14,462 nucleotides of DNA, from positions 1 to 14,462 of the forward strand of contig JALXCS010000267.1 of NCBI GenBank assembly GCA_026990815.1. Reading direction: 5' to 3'. The notes below the pieces were generated by a model. The model searched no databases. It was not told where the DNA came from and worked only from the letters and a program-made list of their open reading frames with translations. Source of the stretch: Methylomonas sp. GTDB taxonomy: Bacteria; Pseudomonadota; Gammaproteobacteria; Methylococcales; Methylomonadaceae. Positions 6,087 through 14,453 of this stretch are shown piece after piece. Both the position numbers and the translations under genes were made by a program. Every line of letters begins with the position of its first letter. Position 1 is the stretch's first letter.

Positions 6087-7622
6087 TCATTTTTTTTCTA
6101 CAACCAACGGTATTTTTCCAATTTTTGCCTGCCATTTTCTCGGTGCTGTATTATGTATAGATTCACCGCAACTATCGACGGCAACAGTTACTGGCATATC
6201 TTCAATAAGAAATTCATGAATGGCTTCCATACCTAAATCTTCAAATGCCACTTTACGCGCTTTTCGAATGGCCTTTGAAACCAGATAAGCTGCGCCGCCA
6301 ATGGCAATCAGATAAACGGCTTTATGTTTTTTGATGGCAGCGATGGCCTTGGGTCCTCTTTCCGCTTTGCCGATCATGCCAAGTAGACCGGTTTTTTCCA
6401 GGATCACATCGGTAAATTTATCCATTCGGGTAGCAGTGGTGGGTCCGGCAGGACCGACAACTTCATCGCGAACCGGATCAACAGGACCGACGTAATAAAT
6501 AAATTTATTGGTGAAATCAACACCTTCCGGCAAATTTTCTCCACGTTCAAATGCTTCAACAATACGCTTATGTGCGGCATCCCGGCCAGTGAGCAATGTC
6601 CCGGAGAGCAGTAGGGTTTCGCCGGGTCGCCATTGGGCTATTTCTTCTCGGGTGACAGTATCCAGATTTACGCGTTTTGCTGTTACACCGACATCCCAAT
6701 CAATTTTTGGCCAATCAGATAATTTAGGTGTAGGAAATTCAGCGACTCCTGTACCATCCAAGGTAAAGTGAATGTGCCGGGTTGCTGCGCAGTTTGGAAT
6801 CATTGCAACGGGTTTATTGGCGGCATGAGTTGGGTAATCCAGAATTTTGATATCCAGAACTGTGGTTAACCCGCCCAGTCCTTGTGCGCCAATACCAAGA
6901 GCGTTGACTTTTTCATACAGTTCCAAACGTAATTCTTCAACAGTATTGTTAGGGCCGCGAGCAATAAGTTCCTGAATATCAATAGACCCCATGCAAGCTT
7001 GTTTGGCTAAAATCATCGCTTTTTCAGCTGTACCACCGATGCCAATTCCCAAAATTCCTGGTGGACACCAGCCAGCGCCCATGGTCGGGACGGTTTTCAA
7101 GATCCAATCAACGATGTTATCTGATGGATTGAGCATTACAAATTTAGTTTTAGCTTCCGACCCTCCTCCCTTGGCAGCAATTTCAATATCAACAGTATTT
7201 CCCGGGACCACTTCCATATGAATAACTGCCGGAGTATTATCGCCAGTGTTGAGTCGTTTGCCAGCAGGATCAGAAACAATCGAGGCACGCAAAATATTAT
7301 CCGGATCAGTATAAGCCCTTCTAACCCCTTCGTTAACCATATCTTCGATACTGGTATTGGGTTGAACTTGCCAGTTTATTTCCAAGCCTATTTTTATAAA
7401 CACAGTGACAATTCCGGTGTCCTGGCAAATGGGGCGTTTTCCTTCGGCGCACATTCTTGAATTAATCAGGATTTGGGCAATGGCATCCTTGGCTGCCTGG
7501 CTCTCTTCTTTAAGATAAGCTGCGTGTAAAGCCTTAATGAAATCCGGCGGATGGTAATAAGAAATATATTGCAGTGCATCGGTGATACTCTGGATAAAAT
7601 CGTCCTGCTGAATCGTAGTCAT
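6087..7622 (-). CDS. fumA: Class I fumarate hydratase (4Fe-4S)
   Basis: This 511-residue one-chain class I fumarase interconverts fumarate and malate in the TCA cycle. The N-terminal (TtdA-like) part contains RPICQDTGIVTVF (63-75), GGGSEAKTKF (152-161), AGWCPPGILGIGIGGTAEKA (183-202) and MIPNCAATRHIHF (274-286). Cys66, Cys186 and Cys278 match the spacing of the three cluster-binding cysteines of E. coli FumA. The C-terminal (TtdB-like) part has GPVDP, GPAGPTTATRMDKF and an AIGGAAYL stretch. The catalytic iron-sulphur cluster makes the enzyme oxygen-sensitive. The Shine-Dalgarno AGGA (minus strand, 7629-7632) sits 6 nt before the ATG. It is divergent from the aceEF-lpd operon across 340 bp. 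Close relatives include mesaconase and tartrate dehydratase, but the fused single chain and TCA context favour fumarase. The symbol fumA denotes the class; fumB or simply class I fumarase would serve equally. Confidence 0.93.
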   Translation of the reverse strand: MTTIQQDDFIQSITDALQYISYYHPPDFIKALHAAYLKEESQAAKDAIAQILINSRMCAEGKRPICQDTGIVTVFIKIGLEINWQVQPNTSIEDMVNEGVRRAYTDPDNILRASIVSDPAGKRLNTGDNTPAVIHMEVVPGNTVDIEIAAKGGGSEAKTKFVMLNPSDNIVDWILKTVPTMGAGWCPPGILGIGIGGTAEKAMILAKQACMGSIDIQELIARGPNNTVEELRLELYEKVNALGIGAQGLGGLTTVLDIKILDYPTHAANKPVAMIPNCAATRHIHFTLDGTGVAEFPTPKLSDWPKIDWDVGVTAKRVNLDTVTREEIAQWRPGETLLLSGTLLTGRDAAHKRIVEAFERGENLPEGVDFTNKFIYYVGPVDPVRDEVVGPAGPTTATRMDKFTDVILEKTGLLGMIGKAERGPKAIAAIKKHKAVYLIAIGGAAYLVSKAIRKARKVAFEDLGMEAIHEFLIEDMPVTVAVDSCGESIHNTAPRKWQAKIGKIPLVVEKK

Positions 7623-7822
7623 AAAAAGTCCTGTATGATTTTGGTAAATAAAAACCAGCTTTTGGCTATATTAAGTAAAATTTCTTGTGTTTTCTACTTT
7701 CTTTCTTGCGCTAATCTGGTATCTTGTACCGGTTTAGTTGGACGGTTATAGCAATAAGACAAAATGAAAATGATAAAGTTTATCGATGGTTTCAAATTCG
7801 CTAGTTATTTTGGCTTATTAAG

Positions 7823-7852
7823 TTGAAAAATTTATTGCTACTTACTTATAAA
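7823..7852 (+). promoter_or_regulatory. Candidate sigma70 promoter of the aceEF-lpdA operon
   Basis: TTGAAA (7823-7828, 5/6) and TATAAA (7847-7852, 5/6) are 18 bp apart. Transcription would begin near 7859, giving a leader of about 100 nt ahead of aceE. It is the best match I found in the region by eye, and it lies upstream of the inverted repeats at 7874-7907. Confidence 0.5.
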
Positions 7853-7873
7853 AAACCAAGTTTAAACAAGAAA

Positions 7874-7907
7874 TATTGATGCAGGAATGAAATGATCATT
7901 ATCAATA
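7874..7907. promoter_or_regulatory. Inverted repeats in the aceE leader (possible operator or hairpin)
   Basis: TATTGAT (7874-7880) and ATCAATA (7901-7907) form a perfect 7-bp inverted repeat around a 20-nt interval. The interval holds most of a separate perfect palindrome, AATGATCATT (7891-7900). The repeat sits about 15-50 bp after the predicted transcription start, a place suited to a repressor such as a PdhR-type regulator, or to an RNA hairpin. I do not recognise a specific regulator's motif. Confidence 0.3.
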
Positions 7908-7962
7908 CTGATATTATTTCAACCAGGTTTCTAAGAGTTTCACATAATCCATAGAGTAATCA

Positions 7963-10641
7963 ATGAATATGAATTTAATTTCGACCAGTATTTTGCAGGA
8001 AGATATTGATCCTGTAGAAACCCAGGAATGGCTCGAATCATTGCAGGCCGTTCTGAAACAGGAAGGCAGAGAGCGGGCGCAGTTTTTGATTGAAAGACTG
8101 GTCGATCTGGCAAGACAATCAGGTTCTAATATTCCATTTAGTGCCAATACCCCTTATATCAATACCATACCGGTTGAAATGCAACCAAAATTTCCCGGCA
8201 ACACCACCTATGAGCGAAAAATTCGTTCTTATGTACGCTGGAATGCAATGGTAATGGTTTTAAAAGCTAACCAGAATACCAATGTTGGCGGTCATATTGC
8301 CAGTTTTGCTTCAGTTGCCACTTTATACGACGTTGGCCATAATCATTTTTGGCATGGTACTTCCGAGCAGCATGGCGGCGACATGATTTTTTTCCAAGGC
8401 CATTCATCGCCAGGGAATTATGCAAGGGCTTTTTTGTTGGGTCGTTTGACTGAAGAACAAATGGATAATTTTCGACAGGAAGTTGATGGGAACGGCCTGT
8501 CTTCCTATCCACACCCCTGGTTGATGCCCGATTTTTGGCAGTTTCCAACTGTTTCCATGGGGCTTGGCCCGATTATGGCGATTTACCAGGCTCGTTTTAT
8601 GCGCTATATGCAGAGTCGGGGGCTTGCCGATACAGATAGCCGCAAAGTATGGGCATTTCTTGGAGATGGTGAAACGGATGAGCCGGAAACGCTCGGTGCA
8701 ATTGATATGGCGGGCAGGGAAAAGCTCGATAATTTGATTTTCGTTGTTAATTGTAATCTACAACGTTTGGATGGTCCTGTTCGTGGTAATGGTAAAATTA
8801 TTCAGGAACTGGAGGGAAGTTTTCGTGGCGCCGGTTGGAATGTAATAAAAGTCATTTGGGGAAGGCGTTGGGATCCGCTTTTGGCAAGAGATAAGGAAGG
8901 CCTGCTGGTAAAACGCATGATGGAATGCGTAGATGGCGAATATCAAGATTTTAAATCCAAAGACGGGGCTTATGTCAGAGAACATTTTTTTAACACCCCT
9001 GAATTGAAAAAACTTGTTGAAGATATGACTGACCGAGATATCTGGGAACTTAATCGGGGTGGTCACGATCCGATCAAGGTTTTCGCAGCCTATCAAAGAG
9101 CGGCTAATCATAAAGGCCAGCCCACTATTATTTTGGCTAAAACAGTCAAAGGTTATGGTATGGGGGAGTCTGGTGAAGCACAAAATACTTCGCATCAGCA
9201 AAAAAAAATGAGTCTGGAATCACTGCGTCGTTTCAGAGACAAATATGAATTGCCGGTCAGTGATGACGAGTTGATCAAACTTCCTTATCTAAAGCTTCCT
9301 GAAGATTCAAAGGAATTAAAATACATGCAGCAACGCCGGGTGGAACTGGATGGATATTTGCCCTCCAGAAGAACCAAGGCAGATCCGTTGAAAATTCCAG
9401 CCTTGAAAAGTTTTAAATCAGTTCTCGAAGGTAGTCGTAAAGGCCATGAAATTTCAACAACCATGGCATTCGTCAAGATTTTAAATATTCTGGTTAAAGA
9501 CAAGAACATTGGCAAACATATTGTGCCAATCGTCCCTGATGAGTCACGGACTTTTGGTATGGAAGGCATGTTTCGGCAACTCGGGATTTGGTCGCAGGTT
9601 GGACAGCTATATACGCCACAAGATGCCGAACAACTAATGTTTTATAAGGAAGATAAAAGTGGTCAGGTTATTCAGGAAGGGATCAATGAAGCGGGTGGTT
9701 TGTGCGACTGGATAGCTGCTGGGACGGCTTATTCAACGCACGGCGTACAAATGATTCCATTTTTTATCTATTATTCCATGTTTGGTTTTCAGCGCGTAGC
9801 AGATTTGATCTGGGCAGCTGCTGATCAGCGTACCCGTGGATTTTTACTTGGAGGTACGGCAGGTAGAACTACCTTGAACGGAGAAGGTTTGCAACATGAG
9901 GATGGCCATAGCCATTTAATGTCAGCTACCGTGCCAAACTGTATTTCTTATGATCCCACTTTTGCTTATGAATTAGCCGTCATCATTCAAGATGGTATGC
10001 GCCGAATGTATGTGGATCAGGAAGATGTTTTTTACTACATCACAGTTATGAATGAAAACTATGAACATCCGGCTATCCCGGAAAATGTTGAGCTTGATAT
10101 CATTAAAGGCATGTATCTGTTTAAGCCCGGTTATGATCGTGATTTTCCTCGGGTCCAACTATTAGGGTCAGGAGTAATTTTCAGGGAAGCCATTGCTGCT
10201 GCTGAATTATTACGTGATGACTGGGGAGTTGAATCTGATTTGTGGAGTTGCCCAAGTTTTACAGAACTGGCTCGAGATGGCTATGAATGTGAACGTTTTA
10301 ATCGTTTACATCCAACCGATGTGCCATTGCAACCGCATGTGACAAAATGTTTGGCTGATGCTAAAGGACCGGTAATCGCTGCAACTGATTATATGCGTGT
10401 ATTTGCCGATCAAATTCGTCCCTATATTTCTGCGCCATATACGGTTTTGGGAACAGATGGTTTTGGGCGTTCTGATACCCGTGAGAAATTACGCAAATTC
10501 TTTGAGGTTGACAAGTATCATATTGTCATTGCCGCTTTGAAAAGCCTGTCAGATATTGATGAGTTTGATCCAGCTAAAATTGATGTTGCCATAGCAAAAT
10601 ATGGTATTGACCCCAGTAAAACCGCTCCCTGGTTAATCTAG
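7963..10641 (+). CDS. aceE: Pyruvate dehydrogenase E1 component, homodimeric type
   Basis: This 892-residue thiamine-diphosphate enzyme decarboxylates pyruvate and transfers the acetyl group to lipoyl-E2. It is full length for AceE (E. coli about 887). Landmarks are GHNHFWHG in the N-terminal TPP-binding domain, then GDGETDEPETLGAIDMAGRE and NCNLQRLDGPVRGNGK, which form the ThDP/Mg2+ site. SHQQKKMSLESLRRFRDKY follows, with His411 in place of the E. coli active-site loop histidine (His407). The middle domain has VPDESRTFGMEGMFRQLG, and the C-terminal domain DGFGRSDTREKLRKFFEVD. The start at 7963 has AGAG 6 nt upstream; a second ATG two codons later is possible. It is the first gene of a three-gene operon and divergent from fumarase. 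No pdhR is adjacent, so the regulator, if any, is encoded elsewhere. Confidence 0.98.
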   Translation: MNMNLISTSILQEDIDPVETQEWLESLQAVLKQEGRERAQFLIERLVDLARQSGSNIPFSANTPYINTIPVEMQPKFPGNTTYERKIRSYVRWNAMVMVLKANQNTNVGGHIASFASVATLYDVGHNHFWHGTSEQHGGDMIFFQGHSSPGNYARAFLLGRLTEEQMDNFRQEVDGNGLSSYPHPWLMPDFWQFPTVSMGLGPIMAIYQARFMRYMQSRGLADTDSRKVWAFLGDGETDEPETLGAIDMAGREKLDNLIFVVNCNLQRLDGPVRGNGKIIQELEGSFRGAGWNVIKVIWGRRWDPLLARDKEGLLVKRMMECVDGEYQDFKSKDGAYVREHFFNTPELKKLVEDMTDRDIWELNRGGHDPIKVFAAYQRAANHKGQPTIILAKTVKGYGMGESGEAQNTSHQQKKMSLESLRRFRDKYELPVSDDELIKLPYLKLPEDSKELKYMQQRRVELDGYLPSRRTKADPLKIPALKSFKSVLEGSRKGHEISTTMAFVKILNILVKDKNIGKHIVPIVPDESRTFGMEGMFRQLGIWSQVGQLYTPQDAEQLMFYKEDKSGQVIQEGINEAGGLCDWIAAGTAYSTHGVQMIPFFIYYSMFGFQRVADLIWAAADQRTRGFLLGGTAGRTTLNGEGLQHEDGHSHLMSATVPNCISYDPTFAYELAVIIQDGMRRMYVDQEDVFYYITVMNENYEHPAIPENVELDIIKGMYLFKPGYDRDFPRVQLLGSGVIFREAIAAAELLRDDWGVESDLWSCPSFTELARDGYECERFNRLHPTDVPLQPHVTKCLADAKGPVIAATDYMRVFADQIRPYISAPYTVLGTDGFGRSDTREKLRKFFEVDKYHIVIAALKSLSDIDEFDPAKIDVAIAKYGIDPSKTAPWLI

Positions 10642-10657
10642 AAAACTAAGGATAACA

Positions 10658-11941
10658 ATGAGTTTAATTGAATTAAAAGTTCCGGATATTGGTAGTGATG
10701 ATGAAGTTGAAGTTGCTGAAGTGCTTATTCAACCGGGTGATGTTGTTGAATTAGAACAAACTTTATTGACACTGGAATCTGATAAAGCTGCAATGGATTT
10801 ACCTTCTAGTGTGGCTGGAACCATTCAGGAAGTTAAAGTAAAGGTAGGGGATAAAATTTCCGAAGGGACTGTGGTTGCTACCATTAATGCTGTAGAAGAA
10901 AAAATCACCGAGCCGACCAGTAAAGAAGTACCTATTGAAACACAACAAGAGTCAGCACCGCAGGCTGTTGAACAGAAACCTGAGCCAGAACCAAAGACGA
11001 CTGTATCCGAACCGGTTCCTGAAATTTCTATTTCAGGCTTGGCCCATGCTTCACCTGCAGTTAGAAAATTCGCCAGAGAATTGGGGGTTGATCTTGGTCA
11101 AATAGGAAGCGGTAGTGGCAAGAAAGGGCGGATCACCAAGGATGATATAAAAAAATTCGTTAAACAGCTATTAGTCTCTGGTTCAACAACTGGCGGATCG
11201 GGCATACCTAGACTTCCAGAGGTAGATTTTTCCAAATTTGGTGAAATTGAAGAGCAATCACTGAATAAAATAAAACGTTTGACAGGGAAAAACCTGAGTG
11301 CAGTTTGGTTAAATTTACCCATGGTGACGCAGCATGATGAAGCTGATATTACCGAAATGGAAGCCTTCAGAAAGACTCTGAATGCAGAACAGGCAAAGCT
11401 GGAAGACGGCGTAAAAATTACGCCTTTGGTGTTTATTATCAAGTCATTGGTTGCTGCGATGAAGCAATATCCGCAATTCAATTCTTCATTATCTGCCGAT
11501 GGTGAAAAGGTCATCTATAAAAAATATTTTAATATTGGAATCGCGGTTGATACTCCCAATGGTTTGGTTGTGCCGGTTTTGAAAAATGTCGATAAAAAAG
11601 GTGTTTTTGAATTGGCAAAAGAAATGATGGAAATCAGTGCCAAAGCCCGAAAAGGTAAATTAATGCCTGGCGATATGCAGGGCGGCTGTATTACCATTTC
11701 CAGTATCGGTGGCATTGGTGGTACGGCATTTACACCTATTGTTAATGCACCTGAAGTGGCTATTCTTGGAGTCACACGAGCCAGTATGAAGCCGGTTTGG
11801 AATGGCCAGGAGTTTATTCCCAGACTGATGCTACCGCTTGATCTTACTTACGATCATCGTGCCATTGATGGCGCTGATGGGGTTCGATTTGTTGTCGCAA
11901 TCGCTCAATATCTGAGTGATATTCGTCGCTTAATACTTTAA
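10658..11941 (+). CDS. aceF: Dihydrolipoyllysine acetyltransferase, pyruvate dehydrogenase E2
   Basis: This 427-residue E2 core moves the acetyl group from E1 to CoA. Domain order: a single lipoyl domain (1-78) with lipoylated Lys43 in ESDKAAMD, then an acidic, Pro/Gln-rich linker (about 80-127). The E1/E3-binding domain follows (about 130-170, ASPAVRKFARELGV ... GRITKDDIKKF), then a second linker and the catalytic domain (about 195-427), which ends YDHRAIDGADG with His400 and Asp404 as catalytic residues. E. coli AceF has three lipoyl domains and is near 630 residues; one domain is common elsewhere, so this is a family variant and not a truncation. It follows aceE after 16 bp with a good ribosome-binding site (AAGGAT). 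Confidence 0.97.
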   Translation: MSLIELKVPDIGSDDEVEVAEVLIQPGDVVELEQTLLTLESDKAAMDLPSSVAGTIQEVKVKVGDKISEGTVVATINAVEEKITEPTSKEVPIETQQESAPQAVEQKPEPEPKTTVSEPVPEISISGLAHASPAVRKFARELGVDLGQIGSGSGKKGRITKDDIKKFVKQLLVSGSTTGGSGIPRLPEVDFSKFGEIEEQSLNKIKRLTGKNLSAVWLNLPMVTQHDEADITEMEAFRKTLNAEQAKLEDGVKITPLVFIIKSLVAAMKQYPQFNSSLSADGEKVIYKKYFNIGIAVDTPNGLVVPVLKNVDKKGVFELAKEMMEISAKARKGKLMPGDMQGGCITISSIGGIGGTAFTPIVNAPEVAILGVTRASMKPVWNGQEFIPRLMLPLDLTYDHRAIDGADGVRFVVAIAQYLSDIRRLIL

Positions 11942-11955
11942 TTCAGGAACAAAAA

Positions 11956-13374
11956 ATGTCTGAATCTGCTTTACATGCTGAGGTTTTGGTTCTGGGCGGC
12001 GGCCCAGGTGGTTATACGGCTGCATTTCGTGCCGCTGATCTGGGTAAAAAGGTTGTTATCGTTGAACGATACCCCGTGTTGGGCGGTGTTTGTCTAAATG
12101 TTGGGTGCATTCCCTCAAAAGCGCTATTGCATATGGCGCAGGTTATTCATGAAGCTGATGAATTTGATACTCACGGTATCAGCTTTGGTAAACCCAAACT
12201 GGATATTGACAAAATTCGAGGTTGGAAAGAAAGCGTTACCAAAAACCTGAATGATGGTTTGGCGGGTTTGGTGAAACAGCGCAAGATAACTCGAGTCCAG
12301 GGAACAGGCACTTTTGTTGACGACCATACCATCGAAGTTGACGGGGGCAGTGGAAAGCAAACCATCAGTTTCGATTACGCCATTATCGCTGCTGGCTCAC
12401 AACCAACTGAAATTCCGGTTTTTCCTAACGACGATCCACGTTTATGGGATTCAACTGATGCCGTTTCATTACCAGAAATACCCAAAAAACTATTGATAGT
12501 GGGCGGTGGAATTATTGGCCTGGAAATGGCAACGGTTTACCATGCGTTTGGTACAAAAATCAGTGTAGTTGAATTGATGGACCAATTGATTCCAGGTTGC
12601 GACAAGGATTTGGTTAAACCTTTGCATAGACACATTCAAAAAAAATATGAGAATATCTGGCTTGAAACAAAAGTAGCCGCTATTGAACCGCAAAAGCGAG
12701 GCCTGAAAGTATCATTTGAAGGTGAAAATGCACCTGATCCTCAAGTTTTTGATAATGTCTTGGTTGCTGTTGGACGACGCCCTAATGGCAATAAAATAGG
12801 TGCGGAAAATGCGGGGATAACGATTGATGAGCAGGGCTTTATTTCTGTCGATAAACAACAGCGAACCAATGTTGCACATATTTTTGCGATTGGAGATGTT
12901 GTTGGTAACCCAATGCTGGCTCATAAGGCAACTCATGAAGGGAAAGTTGCTGCGGAAGTTGTTTGCGGCATTAAGGCAGGATTTGATGCTTTGACCATTC
13001 CTTCCGTTGCTTATACCGATCCTGAAATTGCCTGGATGGGTCTTACGGAAACTGAAGCCAAGAAGCAAGGAGTTGAATATGATAAAGGGGCTTTCCCTTG
13101 GGCAGCAAGTGGACGTTCATTAAGTTTAGGGCGTAATGAAGGTGTAACGAAAATTCTTGCAGATAAAGAAACAGGTAGAATTTTAGGAGCGGGGATTGTT
13201 GGACCAAATGCCGGTGAGCTCATTGCTGAAGCTGTTTTGGCATTGGAAATGGGAGCTGATGTGGATGATCTCAGCCTGACTGTTCACCCTCATCCAACGC
13301 TCTCAGAAACCTTGGCTTTTGCTGCCGAAATGATTAATGGCACGATTACGGATTTATATATTAGAAAGAAGTAA
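11956..13374 (+). CDS. lpdA: Dihydrolipoyl dehydrogenase (E3)
   Basis: This 472-residue FAD flavoprotein reoxidises E2-bound dihydrolipoamide with NAD+. Features in order: FAD-binding LVLGGGPGGYTAAFRAADLG (11-30), the redox disulphide GGVCLNVGCIPSK with Cys46 and Cys51, and the NAD-binding GGGIIGLEMATVY. The second FAD contact is the IFAIGDVVGNPMLAHKA segment, and the interface domain ends HPHPTLSET with His446 and Glu451 as the proton-relay pair. It has no N-terminal lipoyl domain. It is third in the operon, 14 bp after aceF, with AGGAA as the ribosome-binding site. It probably also serves 2-oxoglutarate dehydrogenase, as in many gammaproteobacteria. It ends 2 bp from the convergent ceramidase-like gene, with no terminator between. 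Confidence 0.97.
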   Translation: MSESALHAEVLVLGGGPGGYTAAFRAADLGKKVVIVERYPVLGGVCLNVGCIPSKALLHMAQVIHEADEFDTHGISFGKPKLDIDKIRGWKESVTKNLNDGLAGLVKQRKITRVQGTGTFVDDHTIEVDGGSGKQTISFDYAIIAAGSQPTEIPVFPNDDPRLWDSTDAVSLPEIPKKLLIVGGGIIGLEMATVYHAFGTKISVVELMDQLIPGCDKDLVKPLHRHIQKKYENIWLETKVAAIEPQKRGLKVSFEGENAPDPQVFDNVLVAVGRRPNGNKIGAENAGITIDEQGFISVDKQQRTNVAHIFAIGDVVGNPMLAHKATHEGKVAAEVVCGIKAGFDALTIPSVAYTDPEIAWMGLTETEAKKQGVEYDKGAFPWAASGRSLSLGRNEGVTKILADKETGRILGAGIVGPNAGELIAEAVLALEMGADVDDLSLTVHPHPTLSETLAFAAEMINGTITDLYIRKK

Positions 13375-13376
13375 AA

Positions 13377-14165
13377 CTATTTGTTTTCAGAAAGGTTGGA
13401 GATGTGTTTCTTTTTCAGCTGAGCATAGAAAAAATAACAGCCAGTCCCTGCAAAAATATGTTTTAGACTATGCCCGCTGACTGTAGCAGTGAGTTGATAA
13501 ACGGTTTGGTCAGCCATTTCAAAAATTTTGGCAAGAAAATAAAACCCCAACAAATGCCAGTAATGCTTAGCTTGGTTAGATTGGGATCTGAACAGTACAA
13601 GGATCATCGGGATCAATATCATTGGTAAAAATTGTATTAATCCATAAAATCTTAAATCACCCATACCTTGTTTTTCAGTATTTGCCCAGTAAACAATGGA
13701 CATAGTTCCAAGAACTAATAAAGGAAGAAAAATTGTTTTTCCCAACTTGACCGAAACAAATTCCGAAAAGATAATCGAAAACAAAGCCATAAAAGCGATG
13801 GTCATAGGCAAACGATCCCAAATTAACGTTTGATTGCTTGGAGAAAGATGGTAGTAACCAGATCCCAGCCCGACGAAAAAAACACCTACAAAAAAAGTCA
13901 AGTACATCAAATAGGTGTTTTTAAAAAAGTCAGCTTTGTTTTGATGTATAAGCAGTTTGATTCCCCAAGCCCCGGCAAGTAAAAAAATAATGTTTGTGAT
14001 TACATTAAAGAAATTAGGGGTTCTCAATAGAAGCCTTTGGTCGGCAAACTGATGATAATTTGAATTTTGGGGAATTGCGGGGATAAAAAACAGGCATGAC
14101 ACCGCCAAGGCTGAAATTCCAGCAAGAATGGAATATTTTTGAAAATCAGTCAGATTAATTAACAT
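13377..14165 (-). CDS. Ceramidase-like integral membrane hydrolase (CREST superfamily)
   Basis: This 262-residue membrane protein has about seven hydrophobic helices. The conserved residues of alkaline ceramidase/CREST hydrolases are in order: Ser102-x3-His106 (GSGYYHL), Asp117 (IWDRLPM), and His232-x3-His236 (GHSLKHI). In eukaryotic alkaline ceramidases the three histidines bind zinc, and Ser and Asp take part in amide hydrolysis. Further family-like features are the N-terminal YHQFADQR and NFFNVITNIIFLLAG (51-65). Bacterial members are of unknown substrate; ceramide is not typical of gammaproteobacteria, so another lipid amide is possible. The ATG at 14165 lacks a clear Shine-Dalgarno, but the protein looks complete. 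It is convergent with lpdA, 2 bp apart, and its upstream DNA carries a 15-bp tandem repeat. Confidence 0.82.
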   Translation of the reverse strand: MLINLTDFQKYSILAGISALAVSCLFFIPAIPQNSNYHQFADQRLLLRTPNFFNVITNIIFLLAGAWGIKLLIHQNKADFFKNTYLMYLTFFVGVFFVGLGSGYYHLSPSNQTLIWDRLPMTIAFMALFSIIFSEFVSVKLGKTIFLPLLVLGTMSIVYWANTEKQGMGDLRFYGLIQFLPMILIPMILVLFRSQSNQAKHYWHLLGFYFLAKIFEMADQTVYQLTATVSGHSLKHIFAGTGCYFFYAQLKKKHISNLSENK

Positions 14166-14202
14166 AAAAGTTCGAAGATGAATTTTTAAGAAGAAATACC
14201 TT

Positions 14203-14232
14203 TAAACGCCCACCAAATAAACGCCCACTAAA
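14203..14232. repeat. 15-bp tandem repeat, two copies
   Basis: TAAACGCCCACCAAA (14203-14217) is followed directly by TAAACGCCCACTAAA (14218-14232); the copies differ at one base. On the minus strand the repeat lies 38-67 bp upstream of the ceramidase-like gene start, where a direct-repeat operator could act. Confidence 0.85.
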
Positions 14233-14284
14233 ACCCATTTTTTTGAATCCGTCGTTAGCAAAGGAAGTCGCTATAGAATTTTGA

Positions 14285-14339
14285 AATGGATAGTTATTTC
14301 TGGGATTTTACGTCTTATTCATCCTAAAATCCATCCATT
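14285..14339. repeat. Nested inverted repeat
   Basis: Inner arms are GGATTTTA (14303-14310) and TAAAATCC (14325-14332); outer arms are AATGGAT (14285-14291) and ATCCATT (14333-14339). The right arms are contiguous, while the left arms are separated by 11 nt, so a transcript would form a bulged hairpin with 15 bp in total. Role unknown. Confidence 0.55.
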
Positions 14340-14409
14340 CTGAAGTGGGATCCTATGTGACGTAAACAAACTTGCTTTATGGCATGTTCATATGCTTAAT
14401 TAATCATTA

Positions 14410-14453
14410 GGTAAACCCCCGGCTATGCCGGGGAGACTCTCATAGGTTTTACC
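14410..14453. mobile_element. GC-rich two-level hairpin, candidate IS200/IS605-type or REP element end
   Basis: Inner stem CCCCGGC (14417-14423), loop TAT, GCCGGGG (14427-14433); outer arms GGTAAA (14410-14415) and TTTACC (14448-14453). A strong subterminal hairpin like this beside AT-rich flanks is typical of IS200/IS605-family ends or REP sequences mobilised by related transposases. The body of the element, if present, is beyond the right edge. On the minus strand it could instead act as a terminator for an outside gene, but the T-run there is poor. Confidence 0.4.

Larger units (their letters stand above)
7623..7962. other. 340-bp gene-free divergent region between fumarase and aceE
   Basis: AT-rich intergenic DNA with no convincing gene on either strand. 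It must contain the promoters for the minus-strand fumarase and the plus-strand aceE operon. Besides the promoter and repeats listed separately, there is a 6-1-6 inverted repeat GATAAA-g-TTTATC at 7772-7784 near its middle. I could not place a convincing fumarase promoter, and I see no riboswitch I recognise. Confidence 0.7.

Noticed and set aside
7888..7904. Fur-box-like sequence around AATGATCATT in the aceE leader
   Set aside because: The outer TGA and TCA are offset by one base from the centre of the palindrome, so it does not match the symmetrical Fur pattern.
8758..9201. Minus-strand open frame of 147 codons inside aceE
   Set aside because: Antisense to the conserved ThDP domain of aceE; no motif or ribosome-binding site.
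11098..11514. Minus-strand open frame of 138 codons inside aceF
   Set aside because: Antisense shadow of the E2 binding and catalytic domains, rich in Ser and Phe without any domain.
14203..14240. Integron attC-like site (AACGCCC motifs)
   Set aside because: The two motifs are direct, not inverted, repeats and no matching GTT-ended partner is present.
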